Shown here: piece by piece, positions 45,375 through 54,712 of the stretch
Numbering within the stretch: the stretch's first letter is position 1
Layout: each line of letters starts with the position of its first letter
Origin: Pseudomonas sp. Bout1
GTDB taxonomy: Bacteria; Pseudomonadota; Gammaproteobacteria; Pseudomonadales; Pseudomonadaceae
NCBI RefSeq assembly: GCF_034314165.1
Contig: NZ_JAVIWK010000001.1
Coordinates: 6,649,001 to 6,713,000 of the forward strand
Reading direction: 5' to 3'
DNA: 64,000 nt
Position numbers and translations under genes: made by a program
Notes under the pieces: generated by a model
Databases searched by the model: none
The model's input: the letters and a program-made list of their open reading frames with translations, nothing else
Told to the model about the DNA's origin: nothing

Positions 45375-46693
45375 CGGGCGCTCGCCATCAGCGCTTCAAT
45401 CTCGGCAACGGCCTTGGGCACGCCACCGGTCAGAATTTCACAGCCTTGCTTGGTCACCACCACGTCGTCCTCGATGCGTACGCCAATGCCACGCCATTTC
45501 TTCGCCACGTTCAGGTTGTCCGGCGAGATATAAATCCCCGGCTCCACCGTCAGCGCCATGCCGACTTCCAGCACCCGCCACTCGCCGCCCACTTTGTATT
45601 CGCCCACATCGTGCACATCCATCCCCAGCCAGTGGCCGGCGCGGTGCATGTAGAAGGCCTTATAGGCTTCGCTGGCGATCAGCTCGTCGACGTCACCCTG
45701 CAACAAGCCCAGCTTCAGCAACCCGGCGGTGATGACGCGCACCGTCGCCTCGTGAGCCTGGTTCCAGTGCTTGTTGGGGGCGATTTCGGCAAAGGCGGCT
45801 TCCTGGGAAGCCAACACGATTTCGTAAATCGCCTTCTGCTCGGCGGAAAACTTGCCGCTCACCGGCCAGGTGCGGGTGATGTCGCTGGCGTAGCAGTCGA
45901 TCTCGCAACCGGCGTCGATCAGTACCAGGTCGCCGTCCTTGAGCACCGCGTCATTCTGCTGGTAATGCAGGATGCAGCTGTTGCGCCCCGAGGCGACGAT
46001 GGAGCCATAGGCCGGCATCTTCGCCCCGCCCTTGCGAAACTCGTAATCAAGCTCCGCCTCCAGGCTGAACTCATGCAACCCGGCGCGGCTGGCCTGCATC
46101 GCCCGCACATGGGCCGCGCAGGAAATCCGCGCGGCCTCGCGCATCACCTTCACTTCTGCTGCCGATTTATACAGGCGCATGTCGTGAAGCAGGTGATCCA
46201 GGGCAACAAATTCGTTCGGCGGCTGGGCGCCGAGGTGCGCTTTAGAGCGGATCACGTTGATCCACTCCATCAGGTGCCGGTCGAATTCGGCATTGCTGCC
46301 CATGGCTGAATACACCCGGTCGCGGCCTTCGATCAGCCCGGGCAGGATGTCGTCGATATCGGTAATCGGGAATGCGTCATCGGCGCCAAATTCGCGGATC
46401 GCGCCTTCGGTGCCGGCCCGCAGGCCGTCCCACAGTTCGCGCTCGGCATTGCGTTCGCGGCAGAACAGCACGTACTCGCCATGCTGGCGACCGGGCATCA
46501 GCACGATCACCGCTTCCGGTTCCGGGAAGCCGCTCAGGTATTGAAAGTCGCTGTCCTGGCGGTAGACATGCTCGACGTCACGGTTGCGAATCGCCACCGC
46601 CGCCGCCGGCAGGATGGCGATGCTGTTGGGTTCCATCTGCGCCATGAGCGCCTTGCGGCGCCTCGTGTATTCCGCTTTGGGGATATGGATCAT
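45371..46693 (-). CDS. pepP: Xaa-Pro aminopeptidase (PepP)
   Basis: 440 residues, M24 pita-bread metalloprotease. Metal ligands appear in order: Asp in LIDAGCEID, Asp in ASDITRTWP, His in MHRAGHWLGMDVHD, Glu in LTVEPGIY and Glu in GVRIEDDV. Removes N-terminal residues that precede proline. Second gene of ygfB-pepP-ubiH. Confidence 0.95.
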   Translation of the reverse strand: MIHIPKAEYTRRRKALMAQMEPNSIAILPAAAVAIRNRDVEHVYRQDSDFQYLSGFPEPEAVIVLMPGRQHGEYVLFCRERNAERELWDGLRAGTEGAIREFGADDAFPITDIDDILPGLIEGRDRVYSAMGSNAEFDRHLMEWINVIRSKAHLGAQPPNEFVALDHLLHDMRLYKSAAEVKVMREAARISCAAHVRAMQASRAGLHEFSLEAELDYEFRKGGAKMPAYGSIVASGRNSCILHYQQNDAVLKDGDLVLIDAGCEIDCYASDITRTWPVSGKFSAEQKAIYEIVLASQEAAFAEIAPNKHWNQAHEATVRVITAGLLKLGLLQGDVDELIASEAYKAFYMHRAGHWLGMDVHDVGEYKVGGEWRVLEVGMALTVEPGIYISPDNLNVAKKWRGIGVRIEDDVVVTKQGCEILTGGVPKAVAEIEALMASAR

Positions 46694-46713
46694 GGGCAGA
46701 CGGGCTTCCTTTC

Positions 46714-47271
46714 TTAGTGCAGCGACGGCTTGGGCGCAGCGGGTTCAGCCGATTTACGGGTCTCGGTGAACAGCAACAGCGGCGCGACACGCAGGTATTC
46801 CATCACTTCCATGTAGTCGCTTTCGCCGTCTTCGGACTCTTCCAGGGCATCTTGCACCTGGGAGATGGCCGCCAGGTCCTGCAGCACTTCCTGGGCATCG
46901 GTGCTCAGGTCGAGGCCGCCGGCGTTCACGCCGAAACCGTGGAGGAAGCCTTGGCACCATTGGCCCAACGCGGCGGCGCGCTCGGTGAGCGGCGCGTCAT
47001 CGGTAGGCAGCAGCAGGACGACGGTGACGTCATCACCGGTCAGCTCGCCTTTGACCATCTCTTGCAGGCCGATGAGGGCTTTACGCACGTTGTCGGTGGG
47101 CTCGGTTTCCAGCAGCTCGGCAACATCGGCCAGCCAGTTGTCGGCATCAAAGCCAACACCGGTGCAACTGCGGCCCAGCAGCACGCCGTGCAGTTCGGCA
47201 GGCGAGCAAGGATGACCGCTGGAACTCAGCAGTTTGGAAAAAGCATCGTACGGGGAGTTCTGAATGGGCAT
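46714..47271 (-). CDS. ygfB: YgfB/UPF0149 family protein
   Basis: 185 residues, helical, with [21 protein letters not shown] and [13 protein letters not shown], the UPF0149 signatures. P. aeruginosa YgfB has been linked to regulation of ampDh3 and beta-lactam tolerance (recalled). Lead gene of the minus-strand ubiquinone cluster, divergent from the ZapB-like gene. Confidence 0.9.
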   Translation of the reverse strand: MPIQNSPYDAFSKLLSSSGHPCSPAELHGVLLGRSCTGVGFDADNWLADVAELLETEPTDNVRKALIGLQEMVKGELTGDDVTVVLLLPTDDAPLTERAAALGQWCQGFLHGFGVNAGGLDLSTDAQEVLQDLAAISQVQDALEESEDGESDYMEVMEYLRVAPLLLFTETRKSAEPAAPKPSLH

Positions 47272-47409
47272 GGTGAGCTAGGCGCCAGACGGCGCAATGT
47301 CTAGAATGAAGCGCTGTATCCTAGCATCGGCAGACGTACCAAGACTATCGAGGGCGTCAGATCGTTTATCCAGCAGTTGCCATTCATCAGACAAAACCAG
47401 TGGAACCCA

Positions 47410-47619
47410 ATGGAAGACACCGACCTGCAAGCGCTGATGGCCAGACTCGAGCTGCTAATTAACCGGGTCGAGCAACTTAAGAGCCAAAACGGACTCCTAC
47501 TAGCTCAGGAAAAGACCTGGCGCGAGGAACGCGCTCACCTCATTGAAAAAAACGAAATCGCCCGGCGTAAGGTCGAATCGATGATTTCGCGCCTGAAGGC
47601 CCTGGAGCAAGACTCATGA
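47410..47619 (+). CDS. ZapB-like coiled-coil protein (TIGR02449 type)
   Basis: 69 residues from ATG 47410; almost entirely one heptad-repeat coiled coil (LQALMARLELLINRVEQLK and on). It overlaps the zapA start by 4 bp, so it is translationally coupled to the FtsZ-ring protein. Probably a division-ring partner of ZapA, as recalled for pseudomonads; not shown here. Confidence 0.82.
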   Translation: MEDTDLQALMARLELLINRVEQLKSQNGLLLAQEKTWREERAHLIEKNEIARRKVESMISRLKALEQDS

Positions 47620-47933
47620 GTTCAAGCAATAGCGTCACCGTGCAGATTCTCGACAAAGAATATTCGATCATCTGCCCGCAGGAAGAACGCAGCAACCTGG
47701 TGAGCGCTGCCCGCTACCTGGACGGCAAGATGCGTGAAATCCGCAGCAGCGGCAAAGTCATCGGTGCCGATCGCATCGCCGTGATGGCCGCCCTGAACAT
47801 TACCCATGATTTGCTGCACAAGCAGGAACGGCCTGACGTGCAGGCCAGCGGCTCGACGCGTGAGCAGGTGCGCGACCTGCTGGAGCGGGTTGATCTGGTA
47901 CTTTCTACCGATCCAGAGCCACCCAAGGGCTGA
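47616..47933 (+). CDS. zapA: Cell division protein ZapA
   Basis: 105 residues. ZapA pattern TVQILDKEYSIICPQEERSN, AARYLDGKMREIRSSG and a C-terminal helix. Crosslinks FtsZ filaments at mid-cell. Followed directly by the 6S RNA gene, the order seen in many gamma-proteobacteria. Confidence 0.93.
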   Translation: MSSSNSVTVQILDKEYSIICPQEERSNLVSAARYLDGKMREIRSSGKVIGADRIAVMAALNITHDLLHKQERPDVQASGSTREQVRDLLERVDLVLSTDPEPPKG

Positions 47934-47963
47934 TTGCGGCGTCGGTTTCGGGTATACTCGCCT

Positions 47964-48142
47964 CACTCCCTGGCGTGCTTGCCAGTCGGCGATGTCCCTG
48001 AGCCGATTCGCACTACCCTGGAAGTTACACGTTGGGCTGGTGTGCATGTCCGCTAGACGGAAAGCCTTAAAGCCTACTGTTTCTTCCACCTTGAACTTTC
48101 GGGTTCAAGGGCTAAGTCGACAGCGGTTCTGTCGGGGAGCCT
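47964..48142 (+). ncRNA. ssrS: 6S RNA (SsrS)
   Basis: About 179 nt between zapA and fau. A -10 TATACT lies at 47953-47958, and TTGCGG or CTGATT could serve as -35. Conserved Pseudomonas 6S segments are recognised: GATGTCCCTGAGCCGAT, GGTGTGCATGTCCGC, GGAAAGCCTTAA, CACCTTGAACTTTCGGGTTC and GGGGAGCC. The 5' CTCCC pairs with the 3' GGGAG to close the long hairpin that mimics an open promoter and binds sigma-70 RNA polymerase. Ends are estimated to a few bases. Confidence 0.92.
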
Positions 48143-48155
48143 GATTTCCAAATCC

Positions 48156-48186
48156 AATGCCAGTCCCAGGACTGGCATTGTTTTAT
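48156..48186 (+). terminator. Terminator between 6S RNA and fau
   Basis: AATGCCAGT (48156-48164) and ACTGGCATT (48171-48179) form a perfect 9-bp stem with a 6-nt loop, then GTTTTA. It would end 6S RNA transcripts, with read-through giving fau expression. Confidence 0.8.
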
Positions 48187-48198
48187 GAGCCGAAAACC

Positions 48199-48828
48199 AT
48201 GACCGAACCTGCGCCGGTTTCCCGCCCGCAACTTCGACGCATGCTGCGCAAAGCCCGCCGCGCCCTTACCGCCAGCGAGCAGCGCCAGGCCGCCCAAGGC
48301 CTGTATCGGCAACTGGCACAGCACCCGCTGTTTCGCCGGGCCAAGCACATCTCTTTATATCTACCGACGGACGGTGAAATCGACCCGCGCCTGCTGCTGC
48401 GCGCTGCACAGCGCCGGGGCAAGGCCACGTACCTGCCGGTACTCAGCGCGTGGCCGCGAACCAAGATGGTGTTCCAGCGGGTGCGGCCCGGCGAGAAGCT
48501 GAAGCCCAACCGTTTTCGCATCCTTGAGCCACAAGTGAATGTCAGCCGGCAACGCAAGGTCTGGGCGCTGGACCTGGTGCTGTTGCCACTGGTTGGGTTT
48601 GACGATGCCGGTGGACGTCTCGGCATGGGCGGCGGCTTTTATGACCGCAGCCTGGCCTACATGGCCCGCCGGAAATCCTGGCGCAAGCCGACACTGTTGG
48701 GCCTGGCCCATGAATGCCAGAAGGTCGATAGATTGGCGCAGGCGAGCTGGGACGTACCGCTTGAGGGCACTGTCACCGATAAGGATTGGTATATAGCAGA
48801 AACGCTACTGGAATCAGCAGCGTCTTAA
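48199..48828 (+). CDS. fau: 5-formyltetrahydrofolate cyclo-ligase
   Basis: 209 residues from ATG 48199; an upstream in-frame start lies within the terminator and is rejected. Family motifs RRMLRKARRAL, ISLYLPTDGEIDPR and GMGGGFYDRSLAY (phosphate-binding loop) are present. Converts 5-formyl-THF to 5,10-methenyl-THF with ATP. The ssrS-fau (ygfA) pairing is conserved with E. coli. Confidence 0.93.
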   Translation: MTEPAPVSRPQLRRMLRKARRALTASEQRQAAQGLYRQLAQHPLFRRAKHISLYLPTDGEIDPRLLLRAAQRRGKATYLPVLSAWPRTKMVFQRVRPGEKLKPNRFRILEPQVNVSRQRKVWALDLVLLPLVGFDDAGGRLGMGGGFYDRSLAYMARRKSWRKPTLLGLAHECQKVDRLAQASWDVPLEGTVTDKDWYIAETLLESAAS

Positions 48829-48835
48829 AGACGGG

Positions 48836-48985
48836 TCAGCGCTTGAATGGCTGCGGCTGTTGCTGTGCGAGTTCAATCGGTGCGTCAGTCTTGTTCGACC
48901 ACAAGCTCTGCGCATAGCCGGTGGTCACGACGCCCAGACCGAACAAAATAACCAATATCCATAGTAAATCAGGTTTGCGTTTCAT
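48836..48985 (-). CDS. Small single-pass membrane protein
   Basis: 49 residues from ATG at 48983-48985 with a strong AAGGGGGG ribosome site. Basic start MKRKPD, one membrane segment (LLWILVILFGLGVVTTGYA), then a polar tail rich in Gln. A similar small gene follows the fau gene in P. aeruginosa (PA5229 position, recalled). Function unknown. Convergent with fau. Confidence 0.75.
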   Translation of the reverse strand: MKRKPDLLWILVILFGLGVVTTGYAQSLWSNKTDAPIELAQQQPQPFKR

Positions 48986-49179
48986 CGATTGCCCCCCTTC
49001 AGGCATCTTGCACACGATGAGCAACGTTCCATTAGTAGTCCGTGCCAGCTGCGTCAAGCTCAAAACCCCGGCATTCTGCGTTAACGTGAACCAACACGCA
49101 AACCTTGACGCCAACCGACTGTCGGTTTGTCATAAAATTGCAGGACAACTTTCCCAGTCGCCTTTTGAGGAGCGAAAAC

Positions 49180-49629
49180 ATGGCCTATTGGCTGATGAAA
49201 TCCGAGCCCGATGAACTGTCCATCAAGGGCTTGGAAACGCTCGGCGAGACCCGGTGGGACGGGGTGCGCAACTACCAGGCGCGGAACTTTCTGCGGGCGA
49301 TGGCGGTGGGTGACCAGTTCTTCTTCTACCACTCCAGCTGCCCGGAACCGGGGATTGCCGGCATTGGCAAAATCGTCGAGGCCGCCTACCCGGACCCCAC
49401 CGCACTGGAGCCCGGCAGCCATTATTTCGACGCCAAGGCCAGCCCTGAGAAAAACCCCTGGAGCGCGATCAATGTCGCCCACGTCGAGACTTTCCCCAAG
49501 GTCCTGGGCTTGGGGTATCTAAAACAGCAAGCCGCCCTTGCCGAGTTGCCCCTGGTGCAAAAGGGCAGCCGCCTTTCGGTGATGCCGGTCACCGCCGAAC
49601 AGTGGGCCGCCGTACTCGGCCTGCGCTAA
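49180..49629 (+). CDS. EVE domain-containing protein
   Basis: 149 residues from ATG 49180 (GAGGAG upstream). PUA-like EVE fold with the MAYWLMKSEPDELSIKGL start, WDGVRNYQARNFLR and FFYHSSCPEPGIAGI. EVE proteins (thymocyte nuclear protein 1 type) are thought to bind modified nucleic-acid bases. No restriction or modification genes are adjacent. An upstream in-frame extension lacks a ribosome site. Confidence 0.9.
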   Translation: MAYWLMKSEPDELSIKGLETLGETRWDGVRNYQARNFLRAMAVGDQFFFYHSSCPEPGIAGIGKIVEAAYPDPTALEPGSHYFDAKASPEKNPWSAINVAHVETFPKVLGLGYLKQQAALAELPLVQKGSRLSVMPVTAEQWAAVLGLR

Positions 49630-49768
49630 ACAGCAGAACCCTGCGGTCACGCCCATGGCGCATGCATCTGCACGCCAACCGGGTTAGGCTGGCCCTTCAT
49701 TTGACCCGCATCAAGAGCCTTCGGGCAGGATCGGTCAAACTAGGACGCTAACGCCGCAGGATGCACCC

Positions 49769-50734
49769 ATGTCGACGAACCACCGCACCTCCCATCTTTT
49801 CGCCATTCCGCTGATCGTTTTACTGCTGGCCGCCGGCGGCTTCGGCTACTGGCAATCCACCCAGGACCGCCTGCCCGAAGGCCTGAGCATGGGCAATGGT
49901 CGGCTGGAATCGACTGAAGTGCAGATCGCCACCAAGATCCCCGGGCGCCTGGCCGAAGTGCGGGTGGACGAAGGCGACAAGGTGCTCAAGGGCCAACTAC
50001 TGGCACGCATGGACACCCGCACCCTGGAAGCCCAGCGCGCCCAGGCCGAAGCCGAAGTGCTGCGGGCCAGGGAAAATTTCGCTGCCGCCGAAGCCAACGT
50101 GCAACTGCGCCAGAGCGAGCAACTGCTGGCCAGCCAGGAACTCAAGCGCACCCAGGAACTGTACAAACGCGGCTTCGCCAGCGGCCAGTTGATCGACCAA
50201 CAACAAGCCAAACAGAACACCGGCAACGCGGGCGTGATCGCCGCCCAAGCCCAGGTCAATTCGGTGAAGGCCGCCATCGGCGCCGCCCAGGCGCAGGTCG
50301 CGCAACTCACCAGCGAAATCGAAGACAGCAGCCTGCGGGCGCCCATCGACGGGATCATCCAGCTGCGCCTGGCCGAACCCGGCGAGGTGCTCGGCGCGGG
50401 TGGCCGCGTGCTGCTGCTGATCGACCCCAACGACCAGTACATGAACCTGTATCTGCCCGCTTCGGTAACCGGCGCCCTGACCGTCGGCAGCGAAGCGCGA
50501 ATCGTCCTCGATGCCCTGCCGAATCAACCGTTGCCAGCAAAAATCAGCTTTGTCGCGGCCAAATCGCAGTTCACGCCCAAAGAAGTGGAAACCCGCGACG
50601 AGCGCCAGAAGTTGGTGTTCCGGGTCAAACTGCGCCTCACCCAACCGAGCGCCGTGCCGCAAGCCAAGCCGGGCATGCCCGGCGCCGGCTATGTGCGCAC
50701 CACTGACCTGGACTGGCCGGCCAACCTGCAATGA
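49769..50734 (+). CDS. HlyD/membrane-fusion secretion protein (YhiI-like)
   Basis: 321 residues. One N-terminal membrane anchor (~10-28), biotinyl-lipoyl-like halves (KIPGRLAEVRVDEGDKVLKG and LRAPIDGIIQLRLAEPGEVL) and a long alpha-hairpin (~90-190). It links the inner-membrane ABC exporter downstream to the periplasm. Four-bp overlap (ATGA) with the next gene. Confidence 0.9.
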   Translation: MSTNHRTSHLFAIPLIVLLLAAGGFGYWQSTQDRLPEGLSMGNGRLESTEVQIATKIPGRLAEVRVDEGDKVLKGQLLARMDTRTLEAQRAQAEAEVLRARENFAAAEANVQLRQSEQLLASQELKRTQELYKRGFASGQLIDQQQAKQNTGNAGVIAAQAQVNSVKAAIGAAQAQVAQLTSEIEDSSLRAPIDGIIQLRLAEPGEVLGAGGRVLLLIDPNDQYMNLYLPASVTGALTVGSEARIVLDALPNQPLPAKISFVAAKSQFTPKEVETRDERQKLVFRVKLRLTQPSAVPQAKPGMPGAGYVRTTDLDWPANLQ

Positions 50735-53451
50735 GCGGCCTGGCGCTGCACGCCACGGGCATCAACCATCGCTACGGCAAGCAACAGGCGCTGATCGACA
50801 TCGCCTTCAGCCTGCCCGCTGGCACCCGCTGCGGGCTGATCGGCCCGGATGGCGCCGGCAAATCGAGCCTGCTGGGCTTGATCGCCGGGGTTAAAAAGCT
50901 TCAACAAGGCCAACTGGAAGTACTCGGCGGCGCCATCGAAGACCGCCGCCACCGCAACAGCCTGTACCCGCGCATCGCGTTTATGCCCCAAGGCCTGGGT
51001 GGCAACCTGTACCCCGAGCTGTCTATCAGCGAAAACATCCGGTTTTTTGCCACATTGTTTGGCCTGTCGAAAGCCGATTGCGACCAGCGCATGCACAACC
51101 TGCTGCTGGCCACCGACCTTGCACGCTTTGCCGACCGCCCGGCCGGCAAACTCTCCGGCGGCATGAAGCAGAAGCTCGGCCTGTGCTGCGCGCTGATCCA
51201 CGACCCGGACTTGTTGATCCTCGACGAGCCGACCACTGGCGTCGACCCGCTCTCCCGTCGGCGCTTCTGGGAGCTGGTAGACACCGTACGCAGCGAACGC
51301 CCGCAACTGACACTGCTGGTAGCCACGGCCTACATGGAAGAAGCCGAGCAGTTCGAACACTGCCTGATGCTCGACCGTGGCAAGTTGATCGCCGACGGCC
51401 TGAGCAGCGAACTGGCGGCGGCTACGCCCAGCGGTAAACTGGATGAAGCCTTCACCCATTTCCAGGGCGACAGCGCCCACAACAACCAGCCACTGGTGAT
51501 TCCGCCACGGCAAAGCGACAACACCGACATTGCCATCGAAGCCCACGACCTGACCCTGCGTTTCGGCGACTTCACGGCGGTGGACAAGGTGAGCTTCGCG
51601 ATTGGCCGAGGCGAGATCTTTGGTTTCCTCGGCTCCAACGGTTGCGGCAAGACCACCACCATGAAAGTCCTCACCGGGCTGATGCCGGCCACCGAAGGCA
51701 CTGCAACGCTGCTGGGCAACCCGGTGAACGCCAAGGACCTGGCCACCCGCAAGCGCGTGGGCTTCATGTCGCAAAGCTTCTCGCTGTATGGCGAACTCAG
51801 CGTGGGCCAGAACCTGGTGCTGCATGCGCAACTGTTCGACCTGCCCAAAGGTGAAAGCGGCCAGCGCATCGACGAGTTGATCCAGCGTTTTGACTTGGGC
51901 GATGTCGCCGAGCAGCCTTCCGGCGAGTTGCCGCTGGGGCTGCGCCAGCGCTTGTCCCTGGCCGTGGCGGTGCTGCATCGCCCGGAAGTGCTGATCCTCG
52001 ATGAGCCGACCTCGGGCGTCGACCCGGCTGCGCGAGATGATTTCTGGCGGTTGCTGATCGAGCTGTCCCGGGAACAGGGCGTGACGATCTTCTTGTCCAC
52101 CCACTTCATGAACGAGGCCCAACGCTGCGATCGCATCTCGCTGATGCACGCGGGCAAAGTGTTGGCGTGCGACACGCCGGACGCGCTGCAACAGCAGTTC
52201 AACGGAGAGACGCTGGAGGCCGCATTCGTCACCTGCCTGGAACAGGCCCAAGGGGCGCCCGAAGCCGCGACCGCCCCCACCGGAACCGTCAGCGAACCCA
52301 CGGCGGCGCCTGTCAGCAAACGTGGGTTCAGCGTCGCCCGCCTGCTCGCCGTCGCCAGCCGCGAAGGCAAGGAACTGCTACGGGACAAGGTGCGCATGGC
52401 CTTCGCCCTGCTGGGTGCGATTTTCATGATGGTGATATTCGGCTACGGCATTTCCCTGGACGTTGAAAAGCTCGCCTTTGCCGTCTATGACCAGGACCAG
52501 ACGCCGCAAAGCCGGGCCTATCTGGAGGCGTTCCGCAGTTCGCGCTACTTCGCCGAACAGCCACCGATCACCGACTCCACTGAACTGCACAAACGCCTGC
52601 AACGCTCGGAAATCAAACTGGCGCTGGAGATTCCGCCGGGTTTCGGCCGCGACCTCTACGCCGGACGCCAACCCGCCGTGGCCGCCTGGCTCGATGGCGG
52701 CATGCCGTTTCGCGCAGAAACCAGCCGCAACTATGTAGAGGCAGTACACCAGGCCAATCTCCAGCAACTGGCCGAACTGCATAGCACGCCACCGAACCTG
52801 CAAGCCGCCGCCAAATTGGAAACCCGCTTTCGCTACAACCAGGACGTGGTCAGCGTCAATGCCATCGGCCCCGGCGTGATGGCGCTGATCCTCGCGTTCA
52901 TCCCGGCGATGCTGACCGCGCTGGGAATCGTGCGGGAGAAGGAGTTGGGCTCGATCACCAACTTTTACGCCACACCGCTGACCCGCCTGGAATTCCTGCT
53001 GGGCAAACAGGCACCGTACCTGGCCGTGAGCCTGATCAACCTGGGGCTGCTGGTGGCGATGAACCGCTGGTTGTTCGGCGTGCCGTTCAAGGGCAGCGGC
53101 GTGACCCTGGCCTTCGGCGGCCTGCTGTATGTGCTGGCCACCACCAGCATGGGCCTGTTGATTTCCGCGTTCACGCGCACCCAGATCGCAGCGATCCTCG
53201 GCACCATGATCATCACCAGCCTGCCGACCATCCAATTCTCCGGGCTGATCGTGCCGCGTTCGTCCCTGGAAGGCGCCGCCGCGTTGATGGGCATGCTGTT
53301 CCCGGCGGGCTACTTCCTCGACATTGCAGTGGGCACCTTTACCAAGGCCCTGGACCTGCGCCAGCTATGGCCGCAGTGCCTGGCGTTGTTCGGGTTTTTC
53401 CTGGGGTTCACCGGGTTTAGCCTGATCATGCTCAAGAAGCAGGAGGCCTGA
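50731..53451 (+). CDS. ABC exporter fusion: two ATPase domains plus permease (RbbA/YhiH-like)
   Basis: 906 residues. NBD1 (~1-235): Walker A GPDGAGKSS, signature LSGGMKQK, Walker B LLILDEPTTGVDP. NBD2 (~265-490): Walker A GSNGCGKTTT, degenerate signature PLGLRQRLSL in place of LSGGQ, Walker B VLILDEPTSGVDP. The C-terminal ~370 residues form an ABC-2 permease with one N-terminal segment, a periplasmic domain and five C-terminal segments. Operon with HlyD and a second permease, as in E. coli yhiI-rbbA-yhhJ. Likely an exporter; substrate unknown. Confidence 0.9.
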   Translation: MSGLALHATGINHRYGKQQALIDIAFSLPAGTRCGLIGPDGAGKSSLLGLIAGVKKLQQGQLEVLGGAIEDRRHRNSLYPRIAFMPQGLGGNLYPELSISENIRFFATLFGLSKADCDQRMHNLLLATDLARFADRPAGKLSGGMKQKLGLCCALIHDPDLLILDEPTTGVDPLSRRRFWELVDTVRSERPQLTLLVATAYMEEAEQFEHCLMLDRGKLIADGLSSELAAATPSGKLDEAFTHFQGDSAHNNQPLVIPPRQSDNTDIAIEAHDLTLRFGDFTAVDKVSFAIGRGEIFGFLGSNGCGKTTTMKVLTGLMPATEGTATLLGNPVNAKDLATRKRVGFMSQSFSLYGELSVGQNLVLHAQLFDLPKGESGQRIDELIQRFDLGDVAEQPSGELPLGLRQRLSLAVAVLHRPEVLILDEPTSGVDPAARDDFWRLLIELSREQGVTIFLSTHFMNEAQRCDRISLMHAGKVLACDTPDALQQQFNGETLEAAFVTCLEQAQGAPEAATAPTGTVSEPTAAPVSKRGFSVARLLAVASREGKELLRDKVRMAFALLGAIFMMVIFGYGISLDVEKLAFAVYDQDQTPQSRAYLEAFRSSRYFAEQPPITDSTELHKRLQRSEIKLALEIPPGFGRDLYAGRQPAVAAWLDGGMPFRAETSRNYVEAVHQANLQQLAELHSTPPNLQAAAKLETRFRYNQDVVSVNAIGPGVMALILAFIPAMLTALGIVREKELGSITNFYATPLTRLEFLLGKQAPYLAVSLINLGLLVAMNRWLFGVPFKGSGVTLAFGGLLYVLATTSMGLLISAFTRTQIAAILGTMIITSLPTIQFSGLIVPRSSLEGAAALMGMLFPAGYFLDIAVGTFTKALDLRQLWPQCLALFGFFLGFTGFSLIMLKKQEA

Positions 53452-54569
53452 TGCATAAGTTCGCCCATATCCTGCGCCTTGGCATCAAGGAACTGACCAG
53501 CCTGCGCCACGACAGCGTGTTGCTGCTGTTCCTGTTCTACGCTTTCACCGTCGCCATCTATATGCCCGCCGCAGGGTCTGTGATCGGCGTGCACAACGCC
53601 AGCGTGGCCTTTGTGGATGAAGACCACAGTGCGCTGTCCAGGCAACTGGCCGAAGCGCTGCAACCGCCGGAATTCCAGGCAGCGGTGCCGTTGCCGTATG
53701 ACCAGTTGGACAAGGTGATGGACAGCGGCCAGTACACCTTTGTGATCAACGTGCCGGCGAATTTCCAGGCCGACCTGTTGGCCGGGCGCCAGCCGGGGGT
53801 ACAGGTCAATGTCGACGCCACGGCCATGAGCCAGGCGTTCATGGGGGCCGGGTACATCGGGCGGATTTTCCAGCGTGAATTGCTGACCTATGGCGGCCAG
53901 GCCGATGCCGCCCAAAAGACACCGGCGCTGTTGACCACGCGGGCGCTGTTCAATACCAACCTGGAAGGTGGCTGGTTTTTGGCAGTGATTCAGATCGTCA
54001 ACAACATCACTATTCTCGCCATCGTCTTGACCGGCACCGCACTGCTGCGCGAGCGCGAACACGGCACCCTCGACCATCTGCTGGTGCTGCCGCTGACGGC
54101 GCTGGAAATCATGCTGGCGAAAATCTGGAGCAACATGCTGGTGGTGGTGCTGTGCACCTGGCTGTCGCTGGAAGTGGTGGTCAAAGGCTTGCTCGGCGTA
54201 CCGCTGGCCGGGTCGTTGAGCTTGTTTCTGCTGGTGACGGCGCTGTACCTGTTTGCCAGTACTGCGCTCGGCATCTTCCTCGCCACCCTCGCCCGCTCGA
54301 CGCCGCAATTCGGCTTGCTGGCGATTCCGGTGATTATTCCGATGCTGTTGTTGTCTGGCGGTAGCACGCCGCTGGACAGCATGCCGCAATGGCTGCAATG
54401 GGTGATGCAGGGCTCGCCGTCGACGCACTTTGTGAGCCTGAGTGCGGCGATCCTGTTCAGGGATGCGGGCGTGAGCGTGGTGTGGCCGGACTTGCTGGCG
54501 CTGGCGGGGATTGGGCTGTTGTTTTTTGCGGTGGCGTTGATGCGGTTCAGAAAGAGCCTGGCCTCCTGA
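53451..54569 (+). CDS. ABC-2 type permease (YhhJ-like)
   Basis: 372 residues; start overlaps the previous stop by one base (TGATG). One N-terminal membrane segment, a large periplasmic domain (~40-170) and five C-terminal segments with the ABC-2 motif LREREHGTLDHLLVLPLT. Second half-permease for the upstream fused ABC protein. Confidence 0.9.
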   Translation: MHKFAHILRLGIKELTSLRHDSVLLLFLFYAFTVAIYMPAAGSVIGVHNASVAFVDEDHSALSRQLAEALQPPEFQAAVPLPYDQLDKVMDSGQYTFVINVPANFQADLLAGRQPGVQVNVDATAMSQAFMGAGYIGRIFQRELLTYGGQADAAQKTPALLTTRALFNTNLEGGWFLAVIQIVNNITILAIVLTGTALLREREHGTLDHLLVLPLTALEIMLAKIWSNMLVVVLCTWLSLEVVVKGLLGVPLAGSLSLFLLVTALYLFASTALGIFLATLARSTPQFGLLAIPVIIPMLLLSGGSTPLDSMPQWLQWVMQGSPSTHFVSLSAAILFRDAGVSVVWPDLLALAGIGLLFFAVALMRFRKSLAS

Positions 54570-54584
54570 GAGCGATGCGCTTTC

Positions 54585-54676
54585 GTGGCGAGGGAGCTTG
54601 CTCCCGCTGGAGTGCGAAGCGCTCCCAAGATTTTGGGGCCGCTGCGCAGCCCAACGGGAGCAAGCTCCCTCGCCAC
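54585..54676. repeat. REPIN, GTGGCGAGGGAGC type
   Basis: GTGGCGAGGGAGCTTGCTCC and mirror copy (ending CCCTCGCCAC) between the convergent export operon and the FliL-like gene. An inner dyad (GCGAAGCGCTCC / GGGGCCGCTGCGC) is less perfect. Confidence 0.9.
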
Positions 54677-54712
54677 AAGAGCGCCTTTTTACCAGAGGTC
54701 AATTCAGTGGGC

